From NCBI RefSeq assembly GCF_004006175.1, contig NZ_CP033219.1, positions 2,480,001 to 2,544,000 of the forward strand: a DNA stretch of 64,000 bases, in the 5' to 3' direction. Shown piece by piece: positions 52,537 through 61,450 of this stretch. The translations under genes and the position numbers were made by a program. The notes under the pieces were generated by a model, which saw only the letters and a program-made list of their open reading frames with translations, was not told the origin of the DNA and ran no database searches. This DNA is from Parasedimentitalea marina. Its GTDB lineage: Bacteria > Pseudomonadota > Alphaproteobacteria > Rhodobacterales > Rhodobacteraceae. Numbering within the stretch: the stretch's first letter is position 1; every line of letters begins with the position of its first letter.

Positions 52537-53352
52537 TTATCCCTCGCGCACCAGGCGAAACCCAAGATAGTCCGGAGGAATGCCAGCAGCGCAGCCGCCC
52601 ACTTTTGCATCCCGCACAAAATCAATGATGAAAGCCCGGTGCTTTCCCTGAACTGCACGCACACCGCAATAGCTGGTTTGCTCGGTGATTTCGCTGCCAT
52701 CGGCAGACAGCTGCCCATTCACAAAGCAGCTTTCGGTCCATTCCCAGACATTGCCAGCCATGTCCGAGACACCAAATTCGTTATCGCCAAAATGCCCCCG
52801 TTGGTGGATTTCAGTATCGGTGTCACCCCGAACCGTCAGCATTTGGCGATAGTTGGCCAGCCAGCGTTTGGAGGGGTCGGTCTCATTGGCGCTGATGCCA
52901 AGCCCGGAATCCACATATCGGTCGCCCGCAGCGCGCACCCATTCGTCGTCCGTTGGCAACCGCCAGGTTTGCCGTGTCATTTTTGAATACCAGCGCGCAA
53001 ACCCGGTGGCGTCCACATAGCTGATATCGATCTGGGCGGCGTCCGCCTGGCCAGTCGTGGCTGTCGGATTGCAGGCCTCGGCGGCGACACAAAGCGCATA
53101 TTGCGCCTCGCTGACAGGGTATTTCATGATTTCAAAACCTGTACCGGCGCTGCGCTGCTCGCTTGGTGGGTCGACCGAACGGGTGCCAATGCGGAAATCA
53201 CCTGACGGACGGTAATTGTACGACCCGGCCGGGATTGCCACGGTTTCCGGCAAGTCAGTTATCTGTGGCGTTTCGGGCCACCACATCAAAGCAGCCGCAG
53301 TGATCGCAGCGCCGGTTGCGCAGAGAGCAGCAAAAGAAACAATGGCTCGCAT
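52537..53352 (-). CDS. nirV: NirV, formylglycine-generating-enzyme-like protein of the nirK locus
   Basis: 271 residues from ATG 53352; an upstream TTG is unlikely. N-terminal signal or anchor (AIVSFAALCATGAAITAAAL), then an FGE-sulfatase (SUMF1) domain: VAIPAGSYNYRPSGDFRIG, MKYPVSEAQYALCVAAEACN, TRQTWRLPTDDEWVRAAGDR, NEFGVSDMAGNVWEWTESCF, DYLGFRLVRE. The gene follows nirK in many denitrifiers; its biochemical role is unsettled. A terminator-like hairpin lies between it and nirK, so it may be expressed at a fraction of nirK level. Confidence 0.93.
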   Translation of the reverse strand: MRAIVSFAALCATGAAITAAALMWWPETPQITDLPETVAIPAGSYNYRPSGDFRIGTRSVDPPSEQRSAGTGFEIMKYPVSEAQYALCVAAEACNPTATTGQADAAQIDISYVDATGFARWYSKMTRQTWRLPTDDEWVRAAGDRYVDSGLGISANETDPSKRWLANYRQMLTVRGDTDTEIHQRGHFGDNEFGVSDMAGNVWEWTESCFVNGQLSADGSEITEQTSYCGVRAVQGKHRAFIIDFVRDAKVGGCAAGIPPDYLGFRLVREG

Positions 53353-53372
53353 TTTATCCCCTTTCAAAGGGC

Positions 53373-53403
53373 AAAAAAGGGCAGCCGTGATGCGGCCGCC
53401 CTT
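53373..53403 (-). terminator. Terminator between nirK and nirV
   Basis: AAGGGCAGCCG (53377-53387) with CGGCCGCCCTT (53393-53403), one wobble, followed on the minus strand by TTTTTT. It stands 27 bases after nirK and 20 before nirV. Confidence 0.8.
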
Positions 53404-53430
53404 GAATGTCGTTGTGGTCGGGCGGCGCTG

Positions 53431-54582
53431 TTATGGCAGCGCAGTCTTACCCTCGTGCATCACGTCATATTCGCTTGGGGCAACGACCTGTTCCATCAAG
53501 TCATTGTTCCATTCACCCTCGACCAGGACGTGCGCGGTGGCGCCAAGATTGACCGCCTCGATCAAGTTGTGATTGACGTAAGCATAGACGCCCGGTTGCA
53601 GGAATTCGTACAATGCAGCCCCGGCAGAGCCGCCCCGAATGAACCATGTTTCCAGATCGCGATCCGGCACATTGTTGAATTTTCCAGCTTCCCAGACCAG
53701 ATCACCATGGCCACCGATCAGGTGTGGACGACTGTCGCGGTTGGCTTGCGAGTGGACAAACAGCACTTTCTCACCCTGCGCAGCGGTCAGCGCATTGTCG
53801 CCAGTCAGGCCGCCAACTTTACCGTTGAAGGTCACGTGACTTGGGATCAGCTTGTTCATCACCTCCAGTGTGTCGCCGTAACTGTCGCCCGCATCCTCAA
53901 AGCGCATATATTCGCCGTTTTCGTCCTTGGGGATGTAGAAGTCATTCTCGCCGATGTAGTAAATGCGGTCATAACTGACGGGTTTGTTTTCGTGGTCTTT
54001 CAAGCCATCGCGTGGCAACACCATAATCGCACCCGCCATTCCGGACACCACGTGCCATGGGATCATGGGTCCACCCGGCGCACAGTGATAGACAAAGGTC
54101 CCTGGACGGGTTGCCTTGAAGCGCAGCACAGTCTTTTCGCCCGGATTGACCAGGGTCAGCGAGCCGCCACCCAGGGCACCGGTTGCAGCGTGGAAATCGA
54201 TATTATGCTGGAACATGTTCTCTGGCGGATTGTACAGGGTCAACTCGACATAGTCGCCTTCATGCACCACCATCATCGGGCCGGGCATAGAGCCATTAAA
54301 GGTCATCGCCTGCAGATAGGCATCATCCGCAATCTGCACTTCTTTCTCGATGATTTTCATTTCGAACTGAACAACGGTTGGACCGCTTGTCGCGATCTGT
54401 TCGTGCTCATGTACAAACGGTGGTCTTACCAATTTGACCTTGCGGCGCGGAAGTGTGCTAAGATCAACGGCCTGCGCAGAGGAAGTGTCCATGACTTCTT
54501 CTGTTGAAGCCGAAGCCTTGATTGCAAGTGGTGCGGTTGCGACTGCTACGGCACCCATCAATGTGGCTCTTCGTGTCAGCAT
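53431..54582 (-). CDS. nirK: Copper-containing nitrite reductase NirK
   Basis: 383 residues from ATG 54582 with AGGAG upstream. Tat signal ([17 protein letters not shown]). Reduces nitrite to NO in the periplasm as a trimer. Copper sites: type 1 ligands in NIDFHAATG region (HNIDFH), VYHCAPGG (Cys), [12 protein letters not shown] (His, Met); type 2 ligands are the second His of HNIDFH, the His before the Cys, and the His in [10 protein letters not shown]. The substrate-binding Asp is in [13 protein letters not shown]'s neighbourhood. Box at 54648-54661 precedes it. nirV follows. Confidence 0.97.
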   Translation of the reverse strand: MLTRRATLMGAVAVATAPLAIKASASTEEVMDTSSAQAVDLSTLPRRKVKLVRPPFVHEHEQIATSGPTVVQFEMKIIEKEVQIADDAYLQAMTFNGSMPGPMMVVHEGDYVELTLYNPPENMFQHNIDFHAATGALGGGSLTLVNPGEKTVLRFKATRPGTFVYHCAPGGPMIPWHVVSGMAGAIMVLPRDGLKDHENKPVSYDRIYYIGENDFYIPKDENGEYMRFEDAGDSYGDTLEVMNKLIPSHVTFNGKVGGLTGDNALTAAQGEKVLFVHSQANRDSRPHLIGGHGDLVWEAGKFNNVPDRDLETWFIRGGSAGAALYEFLQPGVYAYVNHNLIEAVNLGATAHVLVEGEWNNDLMEQVVAPSEYDVMHEGKTALP

Positions 54583-54647
54583 TAGCTCTCTCCTAGTAGG
54601 AAGTTTGTGTTCTGACACGTAGTTAGAACGGTTGTTGTGACCGCTCT

Positions 54648-54661
54648 TTGTGCCAACGCAA
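54648..54661. promoter_or_regulatory. NnrR/FNR-type box of nirK
   Basis: On the minus strand TTGCGTTGGCACAA (TTG-N8-CAA), 72 bases before the nirK ATG, with a CTAACT -10-like hexamer at the spacing of a -41.5 site. The TTGCG/CACAA half-sites differ from the FNR consensus and suit an NnrR/Dnr-type regulator better. Confidence 0.6.
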
Positions 54662-54711
54662 ACTAGGAAGCTAAATCCGACGGCTTTCGAGAATATCACA
54701 ACTGTCGTCCC

Positions 54712-54738
54712 AAAACCGGCCCCATGAAGGCCGGTTTT
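54712..54738 (-). terminator. Hairpin between the PAS gene and nirK
   Basis: Perfect 10-bp stem AAAACCGGCC/GGCCGGTTTT with a 7-base loop. On the minus strand it would end transcription from the PAS-domain gene before nirK. The 255 bases between it and that gene hold nothing I can name. Confidence 0.75.
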
Positions 54739-54993
54739 ATTGCGTAGATTGCAAACAATAGGAGGATGAGAACGCCGAGATGAAGCCCAAGCGAAATGCG
54801 TTTCATCTAGGGTCTAAGCGCAGCTTTCGATCAGACTATTATCCAGGGGAGATTGTTGGGAGCATCTGATGCACAGAATTTTAGTCCGGCAACCCATTTG
54901 TCCTGACATGTTTGTAAGGCCCAGCGGCCTTGGCCAGGCCCTGCAAACACGAGGTATTCGTCAGATCAAATTGTGGTGAGAAACCTGGCTTTG

Positions 54994-56232
54994 CTATCCA
55001 TCACGCCGTGTCTCAAACTCTTGCGAGCGGATTTCATTGCTGAGTTGCACGATATGATCAAGTTTTTCAGAAATACGGGTCTGAAAATCAGCGAGCTGAT
55101 CAATAATGTCTGTCAGTGTCTCGCCGGTATCCGGCAGGCGCGCACTTTCGATTTTACACAGAACCCGGGTGGAACTTAGCCCCAGAAAATGGCGATGCAT
55201 GACGCTACAGGCCTGCAAGATGCGTTCGGCCTCGACTTTGACGTCCTTGACACCTTCATGCGCTTCTACAATCCGATCTGAAGATATTTTTTTCAGAATG
55301 TTGCGCTCTGCTTCGACGTCCTGATTGCCGAGGTCCTGTTCTTCGGCCGAAAACTGTTCATCGCAGCCCCGCATTACCAAGGCCATACATTCCGCAAACA
55401 GACAATTGTTAACGGTGCCTTTTATGCTGGAAAAATTGCTTTTCTCACCCAGCACGTGGTCTTCAAACCATTCCGACATACTACGAGACATTGTACTGTA
55501 ATTTTGCGACAGGACAGTTACCGGTCCACCAGCAGGTTCAATCCGCGAGGCAATAACCCTCAAGTTATGAGGAATAGTCCGCATGGCCTCGAACTCCTGA
55601 ACAAGGCCTTCACTTTGCTTTTTCAACGTATCGGCACTGGTCAGCATGGTACGAATGCTTGAGATAATATCATCATGCTTTCGATTCAGACCAATGTCCC
55701 GCGCGATCAGCTCTTCGTTGGCAGCATGGGCTGCAAAGTGATGATATTTGTCAAATCCCAACTCTTTCAGCCGTGCCAATAGCCGCTTGGCGCTGTCTTC
55801 CGGGGTTAAATTCTCAGCCTGCTCGGCCTTCAACAGCGTGGCATATTCCGTTTGAATTGTCGCAAGCAGGGAACTGCTCGGCTTAAAACGAGCGGAGAGA
55901 TAGCCACCCTCGCAAGGAACCACCATGGCATAGACCCAATAAAATTGCCCGTCTTTGGTCTGGTTCTTGATATAGGCGCCGATGCTGCGACCGCACTTGA
56001 TTGTATCCCAGAGAAGCCAGAACACACCTTTGGGCATGTCCGGATGACGAACGACTTTGTGCGGAGCACCCTGCAATTCGTCCCAATCAAAGCCCGCAAC
56101 CCGCTGAAAAACATGATTTCCAGCCTTTATCACCCCACGCTCATCTGTTCGCGAAAAAAAACACTCGTGCAGCTCAAAAGGAGACTCGCCGCTGGATGGG
56201 CGGGTTTCGATATTTCGGTCGAGAAAGGACAT
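54994..56232 (-). CDS. Aerotaxis-like PAS protein without a standard chemoreceptor domain
   Basis: 412 residues, no membrane helix. The N-terminal PAS domain (about 25-125) resembles E. coli Aer: GVIKAGNHVFQRVAGFDWDE, LQGAPHKVVRHPDMPKGVFW, GRSIGAYIKNQTKDGQFYWV. Aer binds FAD there and senses redox state. The remaining ~280 residues are helical with coiled-coil stretches (HDDIISSIRTMLTSADTLKK, FQTRISEKLDHIVQLSNEIR) but lack the conserved MCP hairpin tip that binds CheA/CheW. It may be a redox sensor feeding another output; the denitrification genes next door make a redox role plausible (inference). Confidence 0.82.
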   Translation of the reverse strand: MSFLDRNIETRPSSGESPFELHECFFSRTDERGVIKAGNHVFQRVAGFDWDELQGAPHKVVRHPDMPKGVFWLLWDTIKCGRSIGAYIKNQTKDGQFYWVYAMVVPCEGGYLSARFKPSSSLLATIQTEYATLLKAEQAENLTPEDSAKRLLARLKELGFDKYHHFAAHAANEELIARDIGLNRKHDDIISSIRTMLTSADTLKKQSEGLVQEFEAMRTIPHNLRVIASRIEPAGGPVTVLSQNYSTMSRSMSEWFEDHVLGEKSNFSSIKGTVNNCLFAECMALVMRGCDEQFSAEEQDLGNQDVEAERNILKKISSDRIVEAHEGVKDVKVEAERILQACSVMHRHFLGLSSTRVLCKIESARLPDTGETLTDIIDQLADFQTRISEKLDHIVQLSNEIRSQEFETRRDG

Positions 56233-56678
56233 TATAAACTTCCACCTGACTAAATGATTCTTAGCCGTTTCTATGTCCTTAAGCTTTTTGAGATCTTAAT
56301 TACGGTGAATTTACGCTGGTATTTCTATGAATAATTTAGTGCAAACGTCCTATCTAGTTCTGTATTTTGATCAAACCTCATCTGCGAATAACATCAGATA
56401 TCTGGCAGGCTTTCGTGACCTGACAGCGATCTCCAAGCCTTTCCGCCCCAGTTTGCCAGATCTTGTGCACCTCATTCCAGTTCTTGCACCCCCCTCAAAA
56501 CAGTGAAGCTCTGCCACACATCTTCGGTATCAAATATCCATGACTGTTTGCAAAAGTCTTACTATCCCTGCGCCCTAAGGTCGCTATCCAACCGGTAATA
56601 CAGGGAATGGCTCATTGTTGCCTCGTGAAGCGCCGCAACCCCATTGCCAAGACAACATCACCTTGCGATACCAACAGT
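56233..56678. other. Divergent intergenic region between PAS gene and antiporter gene
   Basis: 446 bases, AT-rich near the PAS gene. A 10-base palindrome TTTGATCAAA (56369-56378) is present but is not a full FNR site. No clear promoter, hairpin or gene. The antiporter frame opens at 56607 but the first 24 codons do not resemble the family. Confidence 0.55.
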
Positions 56679-58556
56679 ATGGAAGCCTTTTTGTACCAAG
56701 CCACAATCTATCTATCGGCCGCGGTGATAGCGGTTCCAATTGCTGCCCGGCTGGGTCTGGGGTCGGTACTGGGATATCTGGCGGCAGGCATCATCATCGG
56801 CCCCGTTTTCGGGCTGGTTGGCTCCGAAACCAAGGATCTTCAGCATTTTGCCGAATTTGGTGTTGTGATGATGCTGTTCCTGATTGGTCTCGAACTAGAG
56901 CCACGGGCGCTCTGGGCGATGCGTCACAAGCTGATCGGCCTGGGCGGCTTGCAGATATTGATCAGCACGCTGGCATTGATGGCGGCGGCAATGGTTGCAG
57001 GTGAAACCTGGGAGGTTTCATTAGCAATCGGGTTGTCGCTGTCATTGTCCTCAACCGCCATTGTCCTACAGACCCTGTCTGAAAAGGGCCTGATGCAGAC
57101 CGGTGGCGGCCGCGCCAGCTTCTCAGTGTTGTTGACCCAAGATATCGCCGTCATTCCAATTTTGGCTTTTATGCCACTTCTGGCGGCAAGTTCGGTTCTG
57201 AAAATTGCCGAGGATGGATCGATCCAGCGGGCAAACCATGCTGCCGTAGAACATGCCAGCCGTCTGTCTTTGGTTGAAGGGCTACCGGGATGGGCCGTCA
57301 CCTTGGTGACCCTTGGTCTGATCGCCATGATCATCCTTGCCGGCATCTACCTGACCCGTCCGGTCTTCCGCTTTATCCATGCCGCAAATATGCGCGAAAT
57401 GTACACGGCACTGGCCTTGCTGATCGTGGTCGGCATCTCGTTTTTGATGACATTGGTAGGCCTGTCCCCTGCCCTTGGCGCCTTCTTGGCCGGGGTGGTG
57501 CTGGCCAACTCTGAATTCCGCCACGAACTGGAGAGCGATCTGACCCCGTTCAAGGGCCTGCTTCTGGGACTGTTCTTTATTACGGTCGGTGCAGGCATCA
57601 ATTATCAACTGTTCCTGTCCGATCCTGGTGACTTGATTGGACTGGCGCTCCTGGTGATCGTCGCCAAGGGCACTATCCTGTATTTCGTCGCCCGCGCCTT
57701 TGGCCTGAAACGCCGCAATCGTTGGCTGTTCACTTTGGGGCTGGCTCAGGCCGGTGAATTTGGCTTTGTTTTGTTGTCATTCTCGCGGCAATTAAACGTC
57801 ATTCCCCCAGCGCTGACTGAAAAACTGCTACTGGTCGTTGCCCTGTCGATGCTGATTACACCACTGCTGTTCATCACCTATGACCTGCTGTCCAAGCGTC
57901 TTGGCGAAAGCAAAACCGAGCTTGAGCCGGATGAAATAGACGAGGAAGGTCCGGTCATCATTGCTGGCATTGGCCGGTTTGGTCAGATCGTCAATCGGTT
58001 GGTGCGGGCCAGCGGCGTGAAAACCGTGGTGCTGGACTATGACATGAAGTCGATCCAGTTGATGCGTCGCTTTGGCGTCAAAGGATTTCTTGGCGACCCC
58101 ACCCGACCTGAACTCCTTAAGGCAGCGGGCCTGTCCAAGGCCAAGGTCCTGGTGGTTGCGCTGGATGATCCCAAGAAAACCGTTCAAATGGTGCGCCAGG
58201 TGCGCCGCATGCGGCCTGATTTACATATTATTGCCCGCGCCCACGACCGCACCCATGTGTTTGAACTGTATAAAGCCGGAGCCAATGACATCGTCCGCGA
58301 GCTGTTCGACAGTTCGCTGCGCGCCGGGCGATATGTCCTGGAGAACATCGGTCTGAGCGAATACGAGGCCGCCCAGGCCGAACAAACTTTTTATGCCCAT
58401 GACCGGATGACCGTTCGCGATCTGGCCGATTATTGGGTGCCCGGCGTTCCGTCCAGCCTGAACAAGGCTTATATCGCCCGCGCCCGCGAGCTGGAAAAAG
58501 ATCTGGAAACGGCTCTATTGGAACTCTACGAACAAAAGGATCAAAAGCAGGCGTAA
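56679..58556 (+). CDS. Monovalent cation:proton antiporter-2 (CPA2/KefB-KefC type) with RCK domain
   Basis: 625 residues from ATG 56679; ATG 56607 is possible but the family starts at MEAFLYQATIYLSA. About 12-13 membrane helices form the Na+/H+ exchanger fold (AARLGLGSVLGYLAAGIIIG, FAEFGVVMMLFLIGLELEPR, SLSSTAIVLQTLSEKGLMQT, GLSPALGAFLAGVVLANSEF). The C-terminal half is a TrkA-N/RCK nucleotide-binding domain (VIIAGIGRFGQIVNRLVRAS, AKVLVVALDDPKKTVQMVRQ). In KefB/C this part binds glutathione or NAD to gate K+ efflux. Ion preference is not provable here. Confidence 0.93.
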   Translation: MEAFLYQATIYLSAAVIAVPIAARLGLGSVLGYLAAGIIIGPVFGLVGSETKDLQHFAEFGVVMMLFLIGLELEPRALWAMRHKLIGLGGLQILISTLALMAAAMVAGETWEVSLAIGLSLSLSSTAIVLQTLSEKGLMQTGGGRASFSVLLTQDIAVIPILAFMPLLAASSVLKIAEDGSIQRANHAAVEHASRLSLVEGLPGWAVTLVTLGLIAMIILAGIYLTRPVFRFIHAANMREMYTALALLIVVGISFLMTLVGLSPALGAFLAGVVLANSEFRHELESDLTPFKGLLLGLFFITVGAGINYQLFLSDPGDLIGLALLVIVAKGTILYFVARAFGLKRRNRWLFTLGLAQAGEFGFVLLSFSRQLNVIPPALTEKLLLVVALSMLITPLLFITYDLLSKRLGESKTELEPDEIDEEGPVIIAGIGRFGQIVNRLVRASGVKTVVLDYDMKSIQLMRRFGVKGFLGDPTRPELLKAAGLSKAKVLVVALDDPKKTVQMVRQVRRMRPDLHIIARAHDRTHVFELYKAGANDIVRELFDSSLRAGRYVLENIGLSEYEAAQAEQTFYAHDRMTVRDLADYWVPGVPSSLNKAYIARARELEKDLETALLELYEQKDQKQA

Positions 58557-58571
58557 AGCCCGCCTGCTTTT
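58543..58571 (+). terminator. Shared terminator between antiporter gene and cobT
   Basis: Perfect 11-bp stem AAAAGCAGGCG (58543-58553) and CGCCTGCTTTT (58561-58571), overlapping the antiporter stop codon. Symmetric, so it can serve the convergent cobT as well. Confidence 0.85.
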
Positions 58572-58586
58572 ATGTCTTGGACCGAT

Positions 58587-59603
58587 CTAGCCATCGGTAA
58601 CGCCAGCCTCGGCAAAGGTCGCCATGCCGCTGTGGCAAACCACTGCGCCTTTCAGAATCTGAATGGCCAATGCGGCGCCCGATCCCTCACCCAGACGCAG
58701 CCCAAGCGACAACAAGGGCTCTTTGCCAAGCTTGGTCAACAGGGCTGCATGTGCATTCTCAGCGCTTTGATGACCCGCAATGCAGTGATCCAGCGACCCA
58801 TCGGCGGTCTGCGCCAGACAGGCTGCTGCTGCGCAACAGATGAAACCATCCAAAATGACCGGAATGCGCAACATCCGCGCCGCAGCAATTGCCCCGGCCA
58901 TGGCAACGATTTCGCGGCCACCCAGACGGCCCAAGGCATCCAACCCGTCCTTGATCTCACTTTGATGCCGCAAGACACCCTCGCGCACGACGCGGGTCTT
59001 AATCTGCAACCCGGCATCATCAACCCCGGTCCCACGGCCGGTCCAATCTTCAGCATCGCCGCCATACAACGCAAAAGCCAAGGCCGCGGCCGAGGTGGTA
59101 TTGCCGATGCCCATTTCTCCGACGACCAGCAAATCCGAGACCGGATCAACGGATCCCCACCCCGCCTGCAGCGCCGCCATGACACCGGCCTCATCCAGCG
59201 CCGCTTCTTTAGTGAAATCCTGAGTGGGTTGATCCAACTGCAACGCCTGAACGTCCAGTCGTGCGCCCGCCAAAGCAGCAAGTTGATTGATCGCCGCGCC
59301 GCCATGCTCAAAATTACCCACCATCTGTGCGGTGACCTCTGGTGGAAACGCCGACACGCCCTGAGCCGTGATCCCATGATTGCCAGCAAAAATAACCACC
59401 TGCGGGCTCTCGATGACCGGACGTCCGGTTTGGCGCCAGCCACCGTACCAGATCGCCAGCTCTTCCAGCCGCGCCAAAGCCCCCGGCGGCTTGGTCAACT
59501 GACCATTGCGCTGTTCAGCAGCAGCAACAGCAGCAGGATCAACGGCAGGTGCCTGCGACAGCAGGGAACGGAAGTGATTTAGATCAGTCAGCACTGGCAG
59601 CAT
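58587..59603 (-). CDS. cobT: Nicotinate-nucleotide--dimethylbenzimidazole phosphoribosyltransferase
   Basis: 338 residues, usual length. Makes alpha-ribazole phosphate, the lower-ligand building block of cobalamin. [79 protein letters not shown] and [17 protein letters not shown] (with the catalytic Glu in GEGSG) are the family motifs. Divergent from cobS, whose product uses its product. Confidence 0.96.
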   Translation of the reverse strand: MLPVLTDLNHFRSLLSQAPAVDPAAVAAAEQRNGQLTKPPGALARLEELAIWYGGWRQTGRPVIESPQVVIFAGNHGITAQGVSAFPPEVTAQMVGNFEHGGAAINQLAALAGARLDVQALQLDQPTQDFTKEAALDEAGVMAALQAGWGSVDPVSDLLVVGEMGIGNTTSAAALAFALYGGDAEDWTGRGTGVDDAGLQIKTRVVREGVLRHQSEIKDGLDALGRLGGREIVAMAGAIAAARMLRIPVILDGFICCAAAACLAQTADGSLDHCIAGHQSAENAHAALLTKLGKEPLLSLGLRLGEGSGAALAIQILKGAVVCHSGMATFAEAGVTDG

Positions 59604-59702
59604 AAAAAGCCTCGTTGCATTAAAGGGGACGTCGCGGGTAAAGCGGGTAGTGACTGTTTAACCGCTGCACATCGTACCGCAAGTCCCGCAAGAGGTCCGC
59701 AA

Positions 59703-60452
59703 ATGCCAAAAAACGACATCATTCGGGATATTGCACTGGCGCTGGTCCTGTTGACGCGGCTGCCCCTGCCCACGTTGCCCAAGCCCTGGTTTCAACATCA
59801 GGCTCGGGCGGCATGGGCCTTCCCGCTGGCTGGCCTGGTTGTCACTCTGCCCGCCTGTGCAGGCGCCGCACTCGCCCTGTGGGTCGGCCTGCCGCCAAAT
59901 GTCGCGGCAGGTCTACTGCTGACGATTCAAATCCTACTGACCGGAGCGATGCACGAAGACGGTCTGGCTGATACTGCAGATGGGTTTTGGGGCGGCTTCA
60001 CACCTCAACGCCGCCTTGAAATCATGAAAGACAGCCAGATCGGCACCTACGGGGTATTGGCCCTGATCCTTGCCATCGGCCTTCGCTGGCTAGCCTTAAC
60101 TGCAATCCTGACTACGGTCGGCGTCTGGGCCCCGCTGGCTCTGGCAGCCCTCAGCCGCGCCGTCATGCCGGTGTTGATGCGCGCCCTTCCCAATGCGCGC
60201 ACCTCAGGACTGTCGCAATCGGTGGGCCGTCCCAGTGCGGCTGTCATCTGCATAGGTTTGATCCTGGCTCTGTCAACGTCGATCCTGATCCTTGGCGTCA
60301 CTGCGCTGCCGATAATTGCGGCCATGGGCCTGTCCACCTTGGGCCTTGCCCAGCTCGCCCGCGCCAAAATAGGCGGTCAAACCGGCGACATCCTGGGCGC
60401 CAACCAACTCATCGCTGAACTCACAGGCCTATTGGTGTTATTGACCCTCTAA
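59703..60452 (+). CDS. cobS: Adenosylcobinamide-GDP ribazoletransferase
   Basis: 249 residues, integral membrane. Joins alpha-ribazole (phosphate) to adenosylcobinamide-GDP, the last assembly step of the coenzyme. Motifs: LVLLTRLPLPTLPKPWFQHQ, MHEDGLADTADGFWGGFTPQ, RRLEIMKDSQIGTYGVLALI (metal-binding acidic residues), GQTGDILGANQLIAELTGLL. The 99-base gap to cobT is too short for a B12 riboswitch on either side, and none was seen. Confidence 0.96.
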   Translation: MPKNDIIRDIALALVLLTRLPLPTLPKPWFQHQARAAWAFPLAGLVVTLPACAGAALALWVGLPPNVAAGLLLTIQILLTGAMHEDGLADTADGFWGGFTPQRRLEIMKDSQIGTYGVLALILAIGLRWLALTAILTTVGVWAPLALAALSRAVMPVLMRALPNARTSGLSQSVGRPSAAVICIGLILALSTSILILGVTALPIIAAMGLSTLGLAQLARAKIGGQTGDILGANQLIAELTGLLVLLTL

Positions 60453-60467
60453 CGTGAACCCGCCAAG

Positions 60468-60490
60468 CTTCATCTGGCCAGAAATATCCC
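60468..60490 (-). repeat. Copy C of the hairpin/GATATTTCT...AGATGAAG motif, 3' of carD
   Basis: On the minus strand GGGATATTTCT, GGCC, AGATGAAG, 113 bases after the carD stop. Just before it (in the carD direction) stand TTGGCC/GGCCAA (60500-60514) and GGGGGC/GCCCCC (60517-60531) hairpins. The 150-base gap also has GGGCTGCGCC followed by TTTTT after carD, a likely terminator. Confidence 0.6.
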
Positions 60491-60602
60491 AGGGGTGAAT
60501 TGGCCCAAGGCCAAGAGGGGGCAGCGCCCCCAATTTTCCTCCAAAAATACAAAAGGGCCACGCCCAAAAAGGCGCAGCCCAATTGCATGATAAAAAAGTA
60601 AC

Positions 60603-61124
60603 TCAGGCAGCAGCGGCAGGCGCGCGTGAGGCCAGAACATCGCTGACCTGCTTGGCGGCCAGGATTTCGTCACCTCCAGCCACAGCTGCCACTTCGCGGG
60701 TCAACCGCTCCAGTGCCGCTTCATACAGCTGGCGTTCAGAATAACTCTGCTCACGCTGGTCATCCGTACGGTGCAAATCCCGAACCACCTCGGCAATTGC
60801 GATCAAATCGCCCGAGTTGATTTTTTGCTCGTATTCCTGTGCACGACGCGACCACATGGCGCGCTTGACCTTAGCCTTGCCCTTCATGGTTTTCATCGCA
60901 TGGGCGATCACATCCGGAGAGCTCAGCGAACGCATGCCGACTTCGACGGCCTTGTTGGTTGGCACCCGCAGCGTCATCTTGTCCTTTTCAAAGGTGATCA
61001 CGAACAGTTCCAGGGCAAAGCCGGCCACTTCCTGCTCTTCAACTGAGATGATCTGGCCAACGCCATGGGCCGGATAGACCACATACTCGTTCGGGCGGAA
61101 GTCGAGCTTCTTCGATTTACTCAT
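60603..61124 (-). CDS. CarD family transcriptional regulator
   Basis: 173 residues. Binds the RNA polymerase beta subunit and stabilises open promoter complexes. The N-terminal RNAP-interaction (Tudor-like) domain is FRPNEYVVYPAHGVGQIISV ... LFVITFEKDKMTLRVPTNKA. The C-terminal helical domain has the conserved tryptophan in KAKVKRAMWSRRAQEYEQKI, and LIAIAEVVRDLHRTDDQREQ, SYSERQLYEAALERLTREVA. In Rhodobacter sphaeroides CarD compensates for promoters lacking a -7 T, so it can affect many genes here. Confidence 0.95.
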   Translation of the reverse strand: MSKSKKLDFRPNEYVVYPAHGVGQIISVEEQEVAGFALELFVITFEKDKMTLRVPTNKAVEVGMRSLSSPDVIAHAMKTMKGKAKVKRAMWSRRAQEYEQKINSGDLIAIAEVVRDLHRTDDQREQSYSERQLYEAALERLTREVAAVAGGDEILAAKQVSDVLASRAPAAAA

Positions 61125-61450
61125 TCATGTCGTTCCTTGCTGTCTATCGGCCACAGGGCCTAAAACCGGTCATACCATGCGCAGGACTAAAACGGGCAGC
61201 ACAGGGCAGCCCGGCATAGGTTTCAAAGCATGGTTCGTCCGCTCAAACGAGCGCGCCAAAAGGCACGCCAATGGAATGGCGACCGGTAAGTGAGTATGTT
61301 GGTGCTATGACTATACCACAAAATTCGCGGCTCCAAAAGTCGAGCCAAGTCAAAGGATAGTGAAAATTGTCCCAAACCACCTGATTCTTTACAAAAAACG
61401 GCTGTTTTTTGACAGCAGTCGCGAATCACCTGGTCACAAAACTTTTGGCC
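61125..61450. other. Intergenic region between fdxA and carD
   Basis: 326 bases. It contains the fdxA terminator (61392-61416) and the carD promoter region, where a TATAGT -10-like hexamer (minus strand, 61315-61310) is the best candidate; no good -35 stands 16-18 bases upstream. The carD leader would be about 180 bases. No gene. Confidence 0.55.
61392..61416 (-). terminator. Terminator of fdxA
   Basis: GCTGT/ACAGC stem (61401-61416) with a 6-base loop, followed on the minus strand by CGTTTTTTG, 35 bases after the fdxA stop. Confidence 0.7.

Noticed and set aside
59604..59702. Cobalamin riboswitch between cobT and cobS
   Set aside because: The gap is only 99 bases and no B12-box-like sequence is present.
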